64,000 bases of DNA from Norana najaformis (GCA_964023275.1 OZ029914.1:44628937-44692936), one strand, 5' to 3'; counted from the stretch's first letter, positions 34,443 through 46,387 are shown. Numbers and translations: made by a program. The notes: generated by a model not told the origin, from the letters alone.

Positions 34443-37400
34443 CTATTTTCTGGTGGCCGCTGGAAGAGGACGATCTTTCGAAAACTTCCTAAAAATCCTG
34501 TCGCCCAGCCATTCTGGCAATGCTTGAATTGGCACGAAGATATACTTGGCATCGATGCCAACGAGGTAGCGGGCGCGAGGATATCGGCCAAGTATGGCGT
34601 GTTCGTAAGCATCGACAACATCCGTTAGATTACGGGACACACCCTTTGTATTAACGTTGAATTCTTTTTCGATCACTGAAAGGTAAAACAAACGAGTATG
34701 CGAAACACTATTTGTCTAGCGTCTTTCAAATAATCGTAATCTCGAGAATTTCTAAAAGCTTTTGGAATCTATCCAAGAAACTGTACAAAAGAAAAAATCA
34801 TCTGATTTAGTCTAACAGTTCTAGAGATATCAGTTCTCAAAAAGTGGACATCACGAAGTTTCGCGAAATGCCTTCGGAGGGTGGGGTCACGGAATCAACA
34901 ATATCTTGGAAAGTATTTTAAATATTGCAGAAAAGATTTGAGCTTTTCCATCCAATACATTTTGCAACATGTGGTTAAAATTTCAGCCAATTCTGAGATG
35001 GTCGAGTGGGCGGCATTGGTTGAGTTGAGTTGGAATGACCCTACTTTAAAGCTAAGCGCATGGCACCAGCTTATTATCCCATTTCTCTCAGCTCAAACAC
35101 AACTCAAACTATCAGCTTCTGTCCCCCTTCTCTCTCTAGTCTTCTGGCAACCAGCCATGGTTCTTGACATGGCATCTTTGGACAACACTGCTGATTGAGT
35201 GCTGCGCTCGTGAATAGGCTGGTGTCCGGCGCATAACTTTTAAGTAGCCCATTTAGATATTTCAAGTTAACGATTACGATTACGACTGAATACCTACAAA
35301 AGCAGTTTACTTCGCAAAATTGAGGTGCAACTCCATGAACATGTAGTTGGATTGTATGACAACGAGCTCTATGTCAGGATGCATGTGAGGCTTTTCCGAA
35401 ACTTAACTTCGATTATCCTTAAGTAACCGTTTGCACAAGAAACCAATTGTGAACATGATACCAAAGAAGCATTAGAATAAGTAGAAAAACAGCGTACTAT
35501 ATTTGGCGTATTCCTCTCCATATTCGTCTTTCAATTCAGGCGCAGTTTTCTGCCAAGTCTCGGCACACTTGATGCCAAGTAGTCCAGGATCGCCTATTTG
35601 AGTCCAAAATCCTCCAGGTTCGATCACACTTGCTTTGCAACCGAAATAAGAGATGGTACGTCTGAAACAATACAGCAGCATAAGATGTTGCTATCCTGAA
35701 ATCAGCATTTCATCTTTTAGTGAAGAGGTGCTGAAAGGGAATACAGAATACACATATGAGTCTTCTACATAGCACATGAAATGCAGACAGACACAAATCG
35801 TACATACAAAAAGTTTTGCTTGAAATTCGACAGGGAGTGACCTTTCTTTAAACGTTTTCTTACACGTAGTACAGGCAGAGCAAGCTGTGTATTGGCGCTT
35901 AAGACTACAGGAATGTACTTGAATCTGAAACACTGTGCCTAAGCAACAACAGTCATCGACACATGCATATATTTGAGATTTTCCTACGTTACATATACAT
36001 ACATACGTACATGCATACATACATACATATATAAATACACACACATAAATGCACACATGCATACATACATACATACATAAATACATACATACATTCATAC
36101 GTGCATACATGCATACATACATACATACATACGTACATACATACATACATACATATATAAATACACACATAAATGCACACATGCATACATACATATCTGC
36201 ATACATGCATAAATAAATAGATATTGCCCACGAAAATGCAGCAATTCAAGAATTTAATTGATCTTTAGCTGTGTAGGGTTATATGTTTTAGCAAACATGG
36301 CTACATATGAAGAACATATATGTATAAATTCATTACCATTTATCAATCCACTTATGACCGAAAGCACTGCGCATAAACTCAGACTGGAGTTATCTATAAT
36401 AACGTACAGATACGTGTAAAGTCCATTATAAACTTCGAGGACTGATACGCAAACTAAAAGTTCAACCGACGCCAAATTGCTTGCCCTCCATCGGCATCGA
36501 AATCTGGTTGCATTCTGAATCCAACCTGTAGATATGTACATCAAACGTTTTCTACTTTACTACTTAGACACCCAGAATCAAACAAAAAAGCGTATAGAAC
36601 CTTGTCATACCGAATTCCATCAGTGAAAGCCTCCACTCCGTACTTGGACACGCTGTAGGGAAGAAATATTGCATAAGAGGCCCGACCAACGATGCTAGCA
36701 GTGTTGACTACTCGACCTTTTTCCTTCTTCACCAGAGGCAAAAACGTCAACGTGACGTCTATTAGACCCCAGAGGTTGACGTCACACTGCTTCTTGAAGT
36801 CGTCAGTGGTTAGCCAATCAGGTGATCCAACACTTAGAAGGACACCGGCATTATTAAGTAGTCCCCAAAGGCCTAAGTAACACGTCGACAATAACAGATA
36901 TAAATTAGAAGAAACCTACAATGCCGTTAAAGAAACTGCAGATGCTGTTAAAGACATTGTCGTCTATGTTCCAAATCTGGAACTCATGTACAATTGGTCA
37001 ATTTTAGGTCTATGTTTTGAAATATGCCTAGAATACTGTTACATTCTTTACGACAAGGATGGGCTATAAAGTGTTAAGGCTATAAACTAGGGAACCAGCA
37101 GAGTTAGACAGTCAGGGAAGCAGTCATGTCATAGGTTAGAGGTCAGTTTGTCAAGAGTAATAGAAAGGTAATGGAGACAGTCAGTCGTTGTCGACCCACT
37201 CACGCGGCACACGAAATTTTATAAAATATAGTAGAAGGAAAGGGCAAATGTCAAGATACCTTGACATGTCCCAGTGCTGAGTAATATGAGGTATAATTGT
37301 TTCAAATTAATTAAAATATTAAGGGTAGGTATATTGCCGGAAAATCGAAATCTATTCCTACCTGTCCCATGTGGTAGTTGCTCCTTTACGATTTCATACG

Positions 37401-37683
37401 CCTTGCGAACGCTCTCTTTCTTAGTGACATCCAAAGAGATGGCGTGCAAACGTTCAGAGCAGACCTTCTTCAGCTCCGTTTCTCCCTTCTCCGTCAAACA
37501 TCCGGCAAAGACATGACATCCCAGTTGATCCAGTCTCTTCGCTATCAAGTTCCCAAATCCAGTGTCACATCCCGTCACGAGGATATAACGATCTGTGTAG
37601 TTGCCAACTCGTGGAATCCGGATGATGAGATCCAAGATTTTATAAATGATTAAACAAGCGACAATGCAGAAGATACACCACAT
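34443..37683 (-). CDS. SDR gene 5: retinol dehydrogenase / 17-beta-HSD6-like
   Basis: Exons on minus: 37,683-37,362, 36,872-36,611, 35,661-35,498 and 34,675-34,443 (TAG), giving 326 aa. The ATG at 37,683 (MWCIFCIVACL) gives an anchor two residues shorter than siblings; an upstream in-frame GTG is not a start. TGCDTGFG is at 37-44, NNAG 114-117, catalytic Asn140, Ser167, Tyr180 and Lys184 (YSVSK). Exon 1 ends LPHGTG where the others have LPEGRG. Exon 3 has loop GFWTQIGDPGLLG. Exon 4 starts IEKEFNVNTK and has AILGRYPRARYLVGID. Gene 9 is the near-identical partner. Intron 2 is expanded by an ATAC microsatellite. Intact. Confidence 0.88.
34900..35285 (+). mobile_element. LINE 3' end in intron 3 of SDR gene 5
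   Basis: The plus strand has TCTAGTCTTCTGGCAACCAG, then TCTTGACATGGCATCTTTGG, GCGCTCGTGAATAGGCTGG and a tail GATTACGATTACGAC. Matching tails are at 47,040-47,195 and 55,640-55,880. The frame is broken. Confidence 0.5.
35985..36210. repeat. (ATAC/ATGC)n microsatellite in intron 2 of SDR gene 5
   Basis: About 220 bp of ACAT tetramers. The paralogous intron of gene 9 (56,389-57,001) lacks it and is 336 bp shorter. Confidence 0.93.
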
Positions 37684-38435
37684 GATTATCTTCCTGACGA
37701 CCACACACCCTCAGAACGCCGTATGATGAATGCACTCTCTAGATAGCAAGGGGGATATCGCTTCGCCTTATCACGGGTATCAGTCAACTAGGCGACACGC
37801 TTTATCCTAAGTAGGCACAAGTGAAACCAGCACACTTGCTGACATGCCCCATATACGATGAACTCATTAGAAGAGTGGTCCCGATCTTGGCCGATCAATT
37901 GGCTATGACTCAAATACGATCATTAAAATTCAACGACAGGGCATCTCAATAAACCCCCTTCTTATTGTCGTATTTATAAATCAACGGGTTGTATAAATCG
38001 TAGCCATGACATGAGCATTAACTTGCTTAGATTTATATTTTAAGATTATCATACGATGCATGAGTTAATTCTAATCGCCTATGACCTTCGACTTAGGTGG
38101 GTTATGCATTTGCCTAACAGTGGCAGTCGTGCGAGGCAGAAAATGAACTAGTTTAAATTTTTAAAATAACATTATTAGAACATTAATATTTTAAAAATTT
38201 TTTATTATTATTAATTGATTAGTTACGTGCTGACCCCAGTCGCGAGGTGTCCAATGCACAATACATCAACCAATTAATCATTTGTTTATGAGGCCAATGT
38301 TTTATTTCTACTCAACATTGGCGGTGGGTGCCAACGACTTTCAGCTCCAGGTGACCTTTAAACTTTGTAAGGCAGAACATTGCCTGATTTTGACGGCATT
38401 CTCAATGCTAGCAGGACAATGCCTCTAAGTCTACA
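37684..38435. other. 5' flank of SDR gene 5, duplicated at 58,075-58,825
   Basis: No gene. It is almost identical to the gene 9 flank. Part of it (from about 37,826) also appears upstream of gene 6 (44,750-45,575). Confidence 0.65.
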
Positions 38436-38439
38436 TCAA

Positions 38440-38660
38440 AATGTAATTGCACATGTTTTTCTAGAGCGACCGTGTGGCCTCGACCCTGTTCGTTTTTCAA
38501 TGAATTTATCGGTGAGATCCCACCAACGCCAAATTTGAGTTGTCTTAAGTATGCAGTGCTATATGGCGGCGCCATTTTATGGTGGTTATGGCGTGCTGGA
38601 CTATATCAATCCAGTGGTAGAGGCTTCAAATTCCCGGCAGGACAAAATTTTATTTCGAGG
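38440..38660 (+). repeat. Copy of dispersed repeat R3
   Basis: TGTTTTTCTAGAGCGACCG, CCTCGACCCTGTTCG, TTTTTCAATGAATTTATCGG and ATGGCGGCGCCATTTTATGG. Copies are at 45,360 and 58,830, with older ones at 12,636 and 15,007. Confidence 0.75.
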
Positions 38661-38904
38661 TTTCTGCGTCATTTGCGTCTCTACCGAAGTCAGCAATAAT
38701 GAATTCATTCACTTACCCTACCAATGGGAAGATGAGGCGCCGAAGAAGAGGGTTTGTTACCCGCCCTCTTATGTCTAAGCTTAGAAAAATTCAATCGCTG
38801 ACGCTTAATGGAATTTAGAAACCTTGCATTAGAGTAACCTTTCGGCTGTTTCTATGTATAATGTGATTATTTATGTATGCATGTATGTAGCATGTGTATG
38901 TATG

Positions 38905-39425
38905 TATGCAATGACTATGGTACAGCTGTCTTCGCAGGCTTAGGGGTCTCCTGCATCTCGCAGCTCCAGTCTATCCTAAATGCTGCTGCTCGCTTGATTG
39001 GAAGTATCCCTAGGTTTTGCCACATATTGGCCTTCATGTCTCAGTAATTGCACTGGCTTCCTACTCGGGAACATATTAAATTCAAAATTCTGGCTCTTGT
39101 ACTTAACTCTCTCATATGATGCAACTCCTCTCTACCTGAGGGAGCTTTGTGTTCTGACCTCCTTTGTCCTTGGCCGCAGTCTGCTCCGTTCAGCGACTTG
39201 CATGTTGCATTGGCTCAACGCGGACGTGTTGCTGTGGTGGTATACCCTAGATCTTGGAACTGCTTGCCTGGTTACCTGTTTATGAACTTCTCAACCTTCC
39301 TCCCCCTCTCGTCCCCAAGCTCTTAAAGACCTACTTGTTGCCCAGTAGGTCTGGGTGATCGGGTCAGGAGCGCCTCTAATGAGTATAAATTGAAGTGGCG
39401 CTTTATTTTTTCAACGATAACAATG
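38905..39425 (+). mobile_element. CR1/L2-type LINE 3' ORF2 remnant
   Basis: Across frames the plus strand reads LQSILNAAARLIGS, then HWLPTREHIKFKI, and later RSWNCLPGYLF. This is the standard order of motifs at the C-terminus of CR1/L2-type ORF2 (QNAAARL, HWLPV..RI.FKI, WN.LP). It ends GGAGCGCCTCTAATGAGTA, then TGGCGCTTTA. Frame shifts and stops make it a dead fragment. Confidence 0.75.
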
Positions 39426-39700
39426 CATATATACGTTCGGCGACTTGCATGTTGCATTGGCTCGAACAGCCACGGCTCAACGCAGAAGTGTTGCTGAGCT
39501 GGTATACCCTAGATCTTGGAACTGCTTGCCTGGAGACCTGTTTATGAACTTTTCAACCTGTCTCCCCCTCTCTTTCCCAAGCGCTTGAGGACCTACTTGT
39601 TGCCCATGTAGTAGCTATGGGTCATCGGGCCGGGGAGCGCCTCTAATGAGCATACCTTGAAGTGGCCCTTTATATTTTTTCAACGATAACAATGCATATA
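39426..39700 (+). repeat. Tandem second copy of the LINE 3' end
   Basis: It repeats about 39,178-39,425 starting at GTTCGGCGACTTGCATG and ending in GGGGAGCGCCTCTAATGAG with a CAACGATAACAATGC tail. The tail of the first copy is the same. The same tandem arrangement is at 59,817-60,095. Confidence 0.75.
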
Positions 39701-40149
39701 TGCATGTATGTATGCACATGCTGTATGTATGTGTAGCGTGCAGGTCACACAGCTTGAAAAATGAGGAAAGTCAGAGGGAGACAGAGAGACACGAAGAGAG
39801 ATAGGCAGACGAACTCGGGTGATCTTTGGCCGAGCAAAGCATTGGTTCTACAGTATGTATGTATCACATGCTCGTCGAGCATGTGATAAATGGTGTTCAA
39901 GTGATTAATCCTGCATTGCGGGAGAGTTTGTGAACTCAGAACCTTGTACCCGCACATCTTCACAGTTTTGCATATGGCCGACCCTAGTATGTATTGTAAT
40001 TGTAATTGTAATTTGTGATTTACAAAGCCACTCTTATATAGGATAAACTCAACAGAGGTGCTTCCGACACGAAGAAGTAAAATCACTGTTAAAAGTACAG
40101 TCTACAGGCGCCTGTGGAACACTGAGAGGGGGAGAGAAATGAGCTCAGG

Positions 40150-40520
40150 TATGTATGCATGTATGTATGTATGTATGTATGTACGTATATATATATGTTT
40201 ATATGTATGTATGTGTATGTATGCATGTATGTATGTATATATATGAATGTATGTTTGTATGTATGTATATATACATGCATGTACGTATATATGCATGTAT
40301 GCAGGTATGTATGTATGCATGTGTGCATATCTGTGTATGTGTGTGCGCGTGTGGAGTGGATGTGTCAGAAACCCTGCCTGCGTGCATGGTTTGATAAACA
40401 CTATTGGCACCTCCCCTAAATATGTATGCATGTATTTGTGTATCTATGCATGTATGTGTACGCTGTATGTATGTATGTATGCATGCATGAATATAAGTAT
40501 GTGAGTATGTGTGTGTCTGT
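40150..40520. repeat. (GTAT)n microsatellite
   Basis: GTAT/GTATGCAT tetramers at 40,150-40,350, then a short non-repeat spacer, then GTAT units again at 40,420-40,500. The duplicate at 60,540-61,030 is longer. Open frames of Met-Tyr-Val-Cys type are artefacts. Confidence 0.93.
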
Positions 40521-40805
40521 GTACGTATCTATGCCGTGTATATAGTTGACTTCTGTAGGACCTTTAAAGGATTTTTCAAAGGCGCTGTGTTTATGGCTTC
40601 ATTTTTAAAATAACATTGCCCCATATGACAATTAGAACCAAAAATCACACTACACCACCACAAACAATAACATCAACACGAAAATAACTGCCTACGCTAA
40701 GAAAACCTTCAGCTCTGTCAAATCAGCAGACTATTAAACTAATATGATTTCATCAGTTATATGATGTCTATGATGAAGACATCTCTATTCCGCTTCCTCT
40801 GATAA

Positions 40806-43800
40806 CTATTTCTTCACGGCGGCCGGCAAAGGACGACCTGATGCAAGCCTTCTGTGAGTCCAATCTCCCAGCCATTCAGGAAGCGCCTGGAGAGGAATAA
40901 AAAGGTACTTGGCATCTTTTCCCACTAGATAACGCGCCCGAGGAAATCGTCCGAGAAGAGCATGTTCATATGCATCGACAACATCTGTCAGGGAATCCGA
41001 AGCTAACTGCAACATCTTTTTACTCTCGGTGTCCATAACTAAAATTAACAGTAGAAGAAATGCTATAATTAAAATTGAAGCAAGTAGAACTACTGCAGTT
41101 ACTTATCTTCAACCGCTTCATGTAATATCATCATCATCATCAGCAGCAGCATCATCATCATCATCATCATCATCACTGATATCACATCATCATCTGTCCT
41201 TAATCCTTCTGCTCGTCTCAATTGTGGCATCCTAAAGTTTAGCCATATTTCAGTCTGTTTGCGGACACTTTGCATTCGTTACCTATATCTAAACGCATCA
41301 GATTTAAGATTCTAATTTTTATGCGAGACTGTGATTGAAACTGCTCCATCCTGTCTGCCGTCTTTTTGTTGCACTGTCTCATCTATTCGTAGCTCCCTCT
41401 GTTCGGTCTCGGACCTCCACTACCCAGAAAAAAGCTTTGCGTTCGTTGGTCCTGCATTCTGGAACAATCTTCCTTACAAGACTAGAAATGAACTATTCAG
41501 CCAGTCACCTTCTTTGTTCCTCAAGCGCTTGAAATCTGTCATGTTTAACGGGGTTCTTTTTTCATTGGTCCAGAGCGCTACTGATGTGTTTGTTCTTGAA
41601 GTTGCGGTTTATAAATCTTCATTTATGTTATGTTATCACTGTCGCTGCACTAATTGTCAACACTGTTGTTAGGACAATTCTAATGCTGGAATTCGTAAAA
41701 CATGTAGAAATTTACTACCTCAGTAATATTTATCAATTTCATTGTTTCATGAACGTTTTTGTTTTTTGCTTTTCCGTCTTACATGTTACCGCTCCTAAAG
41801 CCACTTTTTCGGAGTTTCGCTCTAATTTGTTCTGTTCCAATTGTTCGAAGCGTACTGCACAGTTCCACATTTTCTAGTGCTCATCACCATCGTTACCATT
41901 TTTCATCATTCTCGTCGTCGTCCTTGTTGTAGTCATGCATATGTTATATTTTGATTTCGTAATTGTAATTATAAAATTCAACGAGTGCAAAATGCTTTGG
42001 TTTGAGTTGTAACTAGCTTTGCCTGAGTGCTTGCAAAGAACCTTTAAGTACATCTCAGAAGTGCTCTCAAAAGAGGTTATTATAAAGCGAATTTATATAT
42101 ATATATATCTACCAACAACAACAATATATATTGTTTCATTCGTAGTTGTAATTGCACATTGTATAGCGCCTTTTCGAACGATACTCATAAAAGTTGCTCC
42201 CTACCTAATCACACGAGATCACAATCAAACAGAATGGTTACCAACCGCTGGCATAAAAAAGGCAAAGAAAGATCAAGGAGCTCATGTAATAGTTTGCTAG
42301 GTAACCTCTTCCTGAAATAATACATTGCTGTATATTGTAGTATAATTGATGTCATTTGCATGTATGCATGCATAAATTGGAGACTAGACAGTCTGAACGA
42401 ATAAACATAAATCAAAAGCCATTGAATTGGAAAAGATTGATAACGTCGAGAAAAGTATCTCACCATACTTGAAGTACTCTTCTCCATATTCAGCTTTTAT
42501 TTCGGGTGCAGCTTCCTTCCACGATTGAACAGTTCGAGCAACAATCTTTTCCTCACTAGTGAGTGGAGTCTTGAAATACCCAGGTTCGATCAAACTTGCC
42601 TTACAGCCAAAATAATAAAGTGTACGCCTACAACAAGAAAGAACAGAGTTCATGATGGACATCTGAACTGCCTAGAACCAAGTCTTTTAGCCAAAACCTT
42701 CTCGTCGTATATCAGAATTTCTGAGAGATGAAGGAAAGTAGCCTTCAGATTGAGTCAGCAGACAAAAAATTGTTGTGGACGTAATTATGACTGATGCTCC
42801 ATAAAGTCGATGAGTCAGCGGGATTTTGGAAACACCCAAGGTTGTGCACTGGCTGGTTAAAGCAGAATAACAAGTAGCCATCAATCTAACTTCGGCATTA
42901 TTATAGAGATATAAAGGATATTTTTATTCATCTTTTTCTTGTTATTCGTCATGCTCCTGAATTTCTATCACGGACCAAACTTAAACTCTTCTTGTTCTCA
43001 TAGAAAAACTTAACTCTTAAGACAGAAAAAGACAAATAACTCTACGCTTTTAATGGTTTGTTGCATCAATTGCCTATAATATTGTAGCCGACTGGCAGAG
43101 CGCTAGCACTCCTAACTCAAAATGTACAAGTTTGAGGCTTCTCTTGAGTGTTCTATGCAATGTTCTTGAGCAAGTTCGTCAAGCACAATTTACTTAACAC
43201 CACCGACTAACGTCTGTCATTTTGTTTTGACTATATTAAATATTAACAAACAAACATCATATAAATGCATCTTTCTATAAAAGTAATTAATCCAGTGCGT
43301 TGTCAAATAGTTAAGCCGTACCGAAGTCCATCCGTGAAAGCCTCCACGCCGTATTTGGACACAGAATAAGGTAGACCCGAGGCAACTGCTGTTCGACCCG
43401 CCATACTTGCTGTATTGACTATTCGGCCCTTCTCTTGCTTCACCAATGGAAGAAACGTCAGCGTGACGTCAATTAGACCCCACAGATTCACGTCACATTG
43501 TTTCTTGTAGTCGTCAACAGTGAGCCAATCAGGTGAACCGATGCTAGTAGCAACGCCAGCGTTGTTCAGGACTCCCCAAAGGCCTAAATAATTTTAATCA
43601 GGAACGTTTACTTCTGTGAGAAAAGAATGCCCACATCAATGCAAAGTGCTTGAGATTAAAAAGCAGGAAATATAGTCTGCATGCAATAATGTGCAACATT
43701 AGGTATAGCTTCAGTCTACGATGTCATAGGTTCATTGATATCTGTAGAGCTCAAAAGAAGTCTGTAAGTAATAGACAATGTAAAATTCTAATCTTTTAGT

Positions 43801-44522
43801 GAGAACATTAGTGAGAACATAACATCAGTTCTTAGGGACTTCTGCATTTCGGTCTCCTTGGTTCTACGCCGTCGCACTCTCCGGTCGGCCTCCCTTGGAC
43901 TTCTGACTGTCCCTCGTATGCGCACTGCTACAGCGCAGTCTAGAAGCTTTGCCTATGTTGGACCCAATAGCTGGAATCGCCTTTCCCGAGAGCTCCGGCT
44001 AGTATTCCTCAGTTTGTCTCTTCCGCAGTTTCGCAAGCGCCTGAAGTCTGTATTATTTGCCAGTGGTCTCACTGGTTCGGGTCGGGAGCGCTTCTGATGA
44101 GTCTATTCTTGAAGTGGCGCTTTATAAATGTCAGATTACAATTACAATTACAATTACAATCAGTTAAGCATAACAGGTCGAAATTAGCCCATACCTCTGC
44201 CTTCAGGGAGTTTTGACTTGACATATTTGAGTGCATTGCGAACGCTGTCTTTCTTCGTGACATCCAAAGAGATGGCGTGCAAACGTTTAGAGCAGACCTT
44301 CTTCAGCTCCGTTTCGCCCTTCTCCGTTAAGCATCCGGCAAAGACGTGACATCCCAGTTGATCCAGTCTCTTCGCTATCAAGTTCCCAAATCCAGTGTCA
44401 CATCCAGTCACGAGAATGTAGCGATCCGGGTATTTTCCAACTCGTGGAATGCGAGTGAGGCGATCCAAGATTTTATAAATGATGAAGAAAGCAACGATAC
44501 ACACAGGTAAAGAACAGAACAT
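40806..44522 (-). CDS. SDR gene 6: retinol dehydrogenase / 17-beta-HSD6-like
   Basis: Exons on minus: 44,522-44,195, 43,583-43,322, 42,627-42,464 and 41,038-40,806, giving 328 aa with phases 1, 2 and 1. TGCDTGFG at 39-46, NNAG 116-119, Asn142, Ser169 (NTAS), Tyr182 and Lys186 (YSVSK). The exon-3 loop is YFKTPLTSEEKIVAR. Exon 4 opens VMDTESKKMLQLASD, a replacement for the HENEFKL-type linker. RLTRIPRVGKYPD differs by one residue from the RLIRIPRVGKYPD of genes 4 and 8, so exon 1 belongs to that type while exon 4 belongs to the gene 10 type. Intron 1 holds a LINE with a target-site duplication, intron 2 a SINE, intron 3 another LINE end. Intact. Confidence 0.87.
41126..41178. repeat. (ATC)n-(AGC)n microsatellite
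   Basis: ATC triplets interrupted by AGC triplets, in intron 3 of SDR gene 6. The duplicate is at 61,628-61,685. Confidence 0.9.
41235..41640 (+). mobile_element. LINE 3' ORF2 remnant in intron 3 of SDR gene 6
   Basis: The plus strand encodes KSFAFVGPAFWNNLP and SLFLKRLKSVMF, the terminal motifs of CR1/L2-like ORF2 (F.VGP..WN.LP....F...LK). RFKILIFMRDC-like residues lie just upstream. It is truncated and frameshifted. The duplicate is at 61,740-62,140. Confidence 0.7.
43080..43210 (+). mobile_element. tRNA-derived SINE-like element in intron 2 of SDR gene 6
   Basis: A head with GCAGAGCGCTAGCACTCC, then ATGTTCTTGAGCAAGTTCG and CACAATTTACTT. Copies are at 45,705-45,830 (gene 7) and 63,595-63,725 (gene 10). 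Confidence 0.6.
43831..44158 (+). mobile_element. 5'-truncated LINE with target-site duplication, intron 1 of SDR gene 6
   Basis: A 328-bp insertion is flanked by ATCAGTT at 43,824-43,830 and 44,159-44,165. The paralogous introns of genes 4 and 8 have a single uninterrupted copy of this site. It encodes RSFAYVGPNSWNRLSREL and FRKRLKSVLF, ending in TGGCGCTTTATAAATG and an ACAATT repeat tail. This is the hallmark of target-primed reverse transcription of a CR1/L2-like element. Confidence 0.85.
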
Positions 44523-45359
44523 TTTAATCGACAAAGGTTATAGTTTGACTTACTTTTAAAAAAGTAATTAGCAAAACCGTACCAATACAGTCTTCGATAT
44601 TAAGCAGTTATACGCCCTTGCAATACTTTAACTTAGTCTGTAAATATGGCTTCACGGTTTAGTTGCTTCACCTGGGTGTTGCATTAGTGACCTACTTCAT
44701 ATGTTGACGCTGTGAAGTTACTGTGGAATCTTAATAGTCAGGTATGACATGAAACCAGCACACTTGCTGACATGTCCCATATATGATAAACTCATTACAA
44801 GCGTGGTCCCGATCTTGACGGATCATTTGGCTATGACCCAAATACGATCATTAAAATTCAACGACAGGGCGTCTCAATAAACCCCCTTCTTATTGTCGTA
44901 TTTATAAATCAACGGGTTGTATAAATGTAGCCATGACATTAGCAAAAATTTGCTTAGATTTATATTTTAAGGTTATCATACGATGTATGAGTTAATTCTA
45001 ATCGCCTATGACCTTCGACTTAGGTGGGTTATGCATTTGCCTAAAAGTGACAGTCGTGCGAGGCAGAAAATGAACTGGTTTAAATTTTTGAAATAACATT
45101 ATTATAACATTAATATTTTACAATTTTTTTATTATTAATTGATTAGTTACGTGCTGTCCCCAGTCGCGCAGGTGTCCAATGCACAATACATCAACCAATT
45201 AATCATTTGTTTATGAGGCCAATGTTTTAATTCTACGCAACATTGGCGGTGGGTGCCAACGACTTTCAGCTCCAGGTGACCTTTAAACTTTGTAAGGCAG
45301 AACATTGCCTGATCTTGACGGCATTCTCAATGCTAGCAGGACAATGCCTCTAAGTCTAC
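44523..45359. other. 5' flank of SDR gene 6, mosaic
   Basis: No gene. The part up to about 44,745 matches the flanks of genes 4 and 8. From about 44,750 it matches the flank of genes 5 and 9 (37,826 onwards). Confidence 0.65.
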
Positions 45360-45575
45360 ATCAAAATGTAAATGTACATGTTTTTCTAGAGCGACCGTGT
45401 GGCCTCGACCCTGTTCATTTTTCAATGAATTTATCGGGAGAGATCCTACCAACGCTAAATTTGAGTTGTCATGTGTATAGAGTGCTATATGGCGGCGCCA
45501 TTTTATGGTGGTTATGGCGTGCTAGACTATCAATCCATAAGTAGAGGCTTCCAATTCCCGACAGGAAAAATTTTT
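45360..45575 (+). repeat. Copy of dispersed repeat R3
   Basis: The same sequence as 38,440-38,655 with several substitutions. It stops abruptly at about 45,578 inside TTTATTTC, where gene 7 intron sequence begins. Confidence 0.75.
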
Positions 45576-45704
45576 ATTTCTATCACGGACCAAACTTAAA
45601 CTCTTCTTGTTCTCATAAAAAAAATTAACTATTAAGACAGAAAAAGATAAATAACTCTACGCTTTTAATGGTTTGTGGCATGAATTTCCTATAATATTGT
45701 TACC

Positions 45705-45835
45705 GTCTTGCTGAGCGCTAGCACCCGGGACTCAAAGTGGACAAGTTGGAGGCTTCTCCGAGTGTTCTATGCAGTGTTCTTGGGCAAGTTCGTCAAGCAC
45801 AATTTACTTAACGCCACCGACTAATGCCTGTCTTT
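45705..45835 (+). mobile_element. tRNA-derived SINE-like element in the remains of gene 7
   Basis: The same insertion as in intron 2 of genes 6 and 10 (GCTGAGCGCTAGCACCC, TTCTTGGGCAAGTTCG). It shows that this stretch is intron 2 of a gene-6-like ancestor. Confidence 0.6.
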
Positions 45836-46387
45836 TGTTTCGACTATATTAAATATTAACAAACAAAAATTACATAAATGCATCTTTCTATAAAAGTAAT
45901 TAATCCAGTGCGTTGTTAAATAGTTAAGCCGTACCGAAGTCCATCCGTGAAAGCTTCCACGCCGTATTTGGACACAGAATAAGGTGCAGAAAGAGGGGCT
46001 TCGGTTCGACCGATTACACTTGATGTGTTGACAATTCGACCCTTCTCTTGCTTTACCAATGGAAGAAACGTCAGCGTGACGTCAGTTAGACCCCACAGGT
46101 TGATGTCACAAGATTTCTTGTAGTCGTCAACAGTGAGCCAATCTGGGGAACCGACGGTGGTAGCAACACCGGCGTTGTTCAAGACTCCCCAAAGACCTAA
46201 ACAAGTTTACGTAGGAAAGTTTAAGTTGATAAAAAAATAAATAAGGCGCATGATATTGAAATGTGGCTAAATCGAAAATGTAAGGAATAGTATTTAACTT
46301 TGCATGCAGTGGTAGTAAATGTATGGAAGTAGCTTAAGACTGTGTTGTTACCGACATATGTATGTATGTAATATGTATGCATTTATG

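Noticed and set aside
37684-37704. N-terminal extension of SDR gene 5 (and similar ones in genes 3, 4, 6, 7, 8 and 9)
   Set aside because: The upstream codons are GTG or TTG and not ATG. The shared MFC or MWC methionine is the first ATG and keeps the anchor length.
38472-39285. Small plus-strand genes upstream of SDR gene 5 (repeated at 58,863-59,676)
   Set aside because: They fall in repeat R3 and in the LINE remnant. The second reads as an out-of-frame piece of ORF2.
40102-40504. Met-Tyr-Val-Cys and His-Thr-Tyr-Ile frames, also at 60,449-61,036 and 35,691-36,249
   Set aside because: These are products of the GTAT/ATAC microsatellites.
44523-45934. Hidden exons 3 and 4 for gene 7
   Set aside because: I looked for the IEPG loop, the EEYxKY end and the DAYEHALLG segment on minus in this gap. 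None is present; the DNA is flank, R3 and intron 2.
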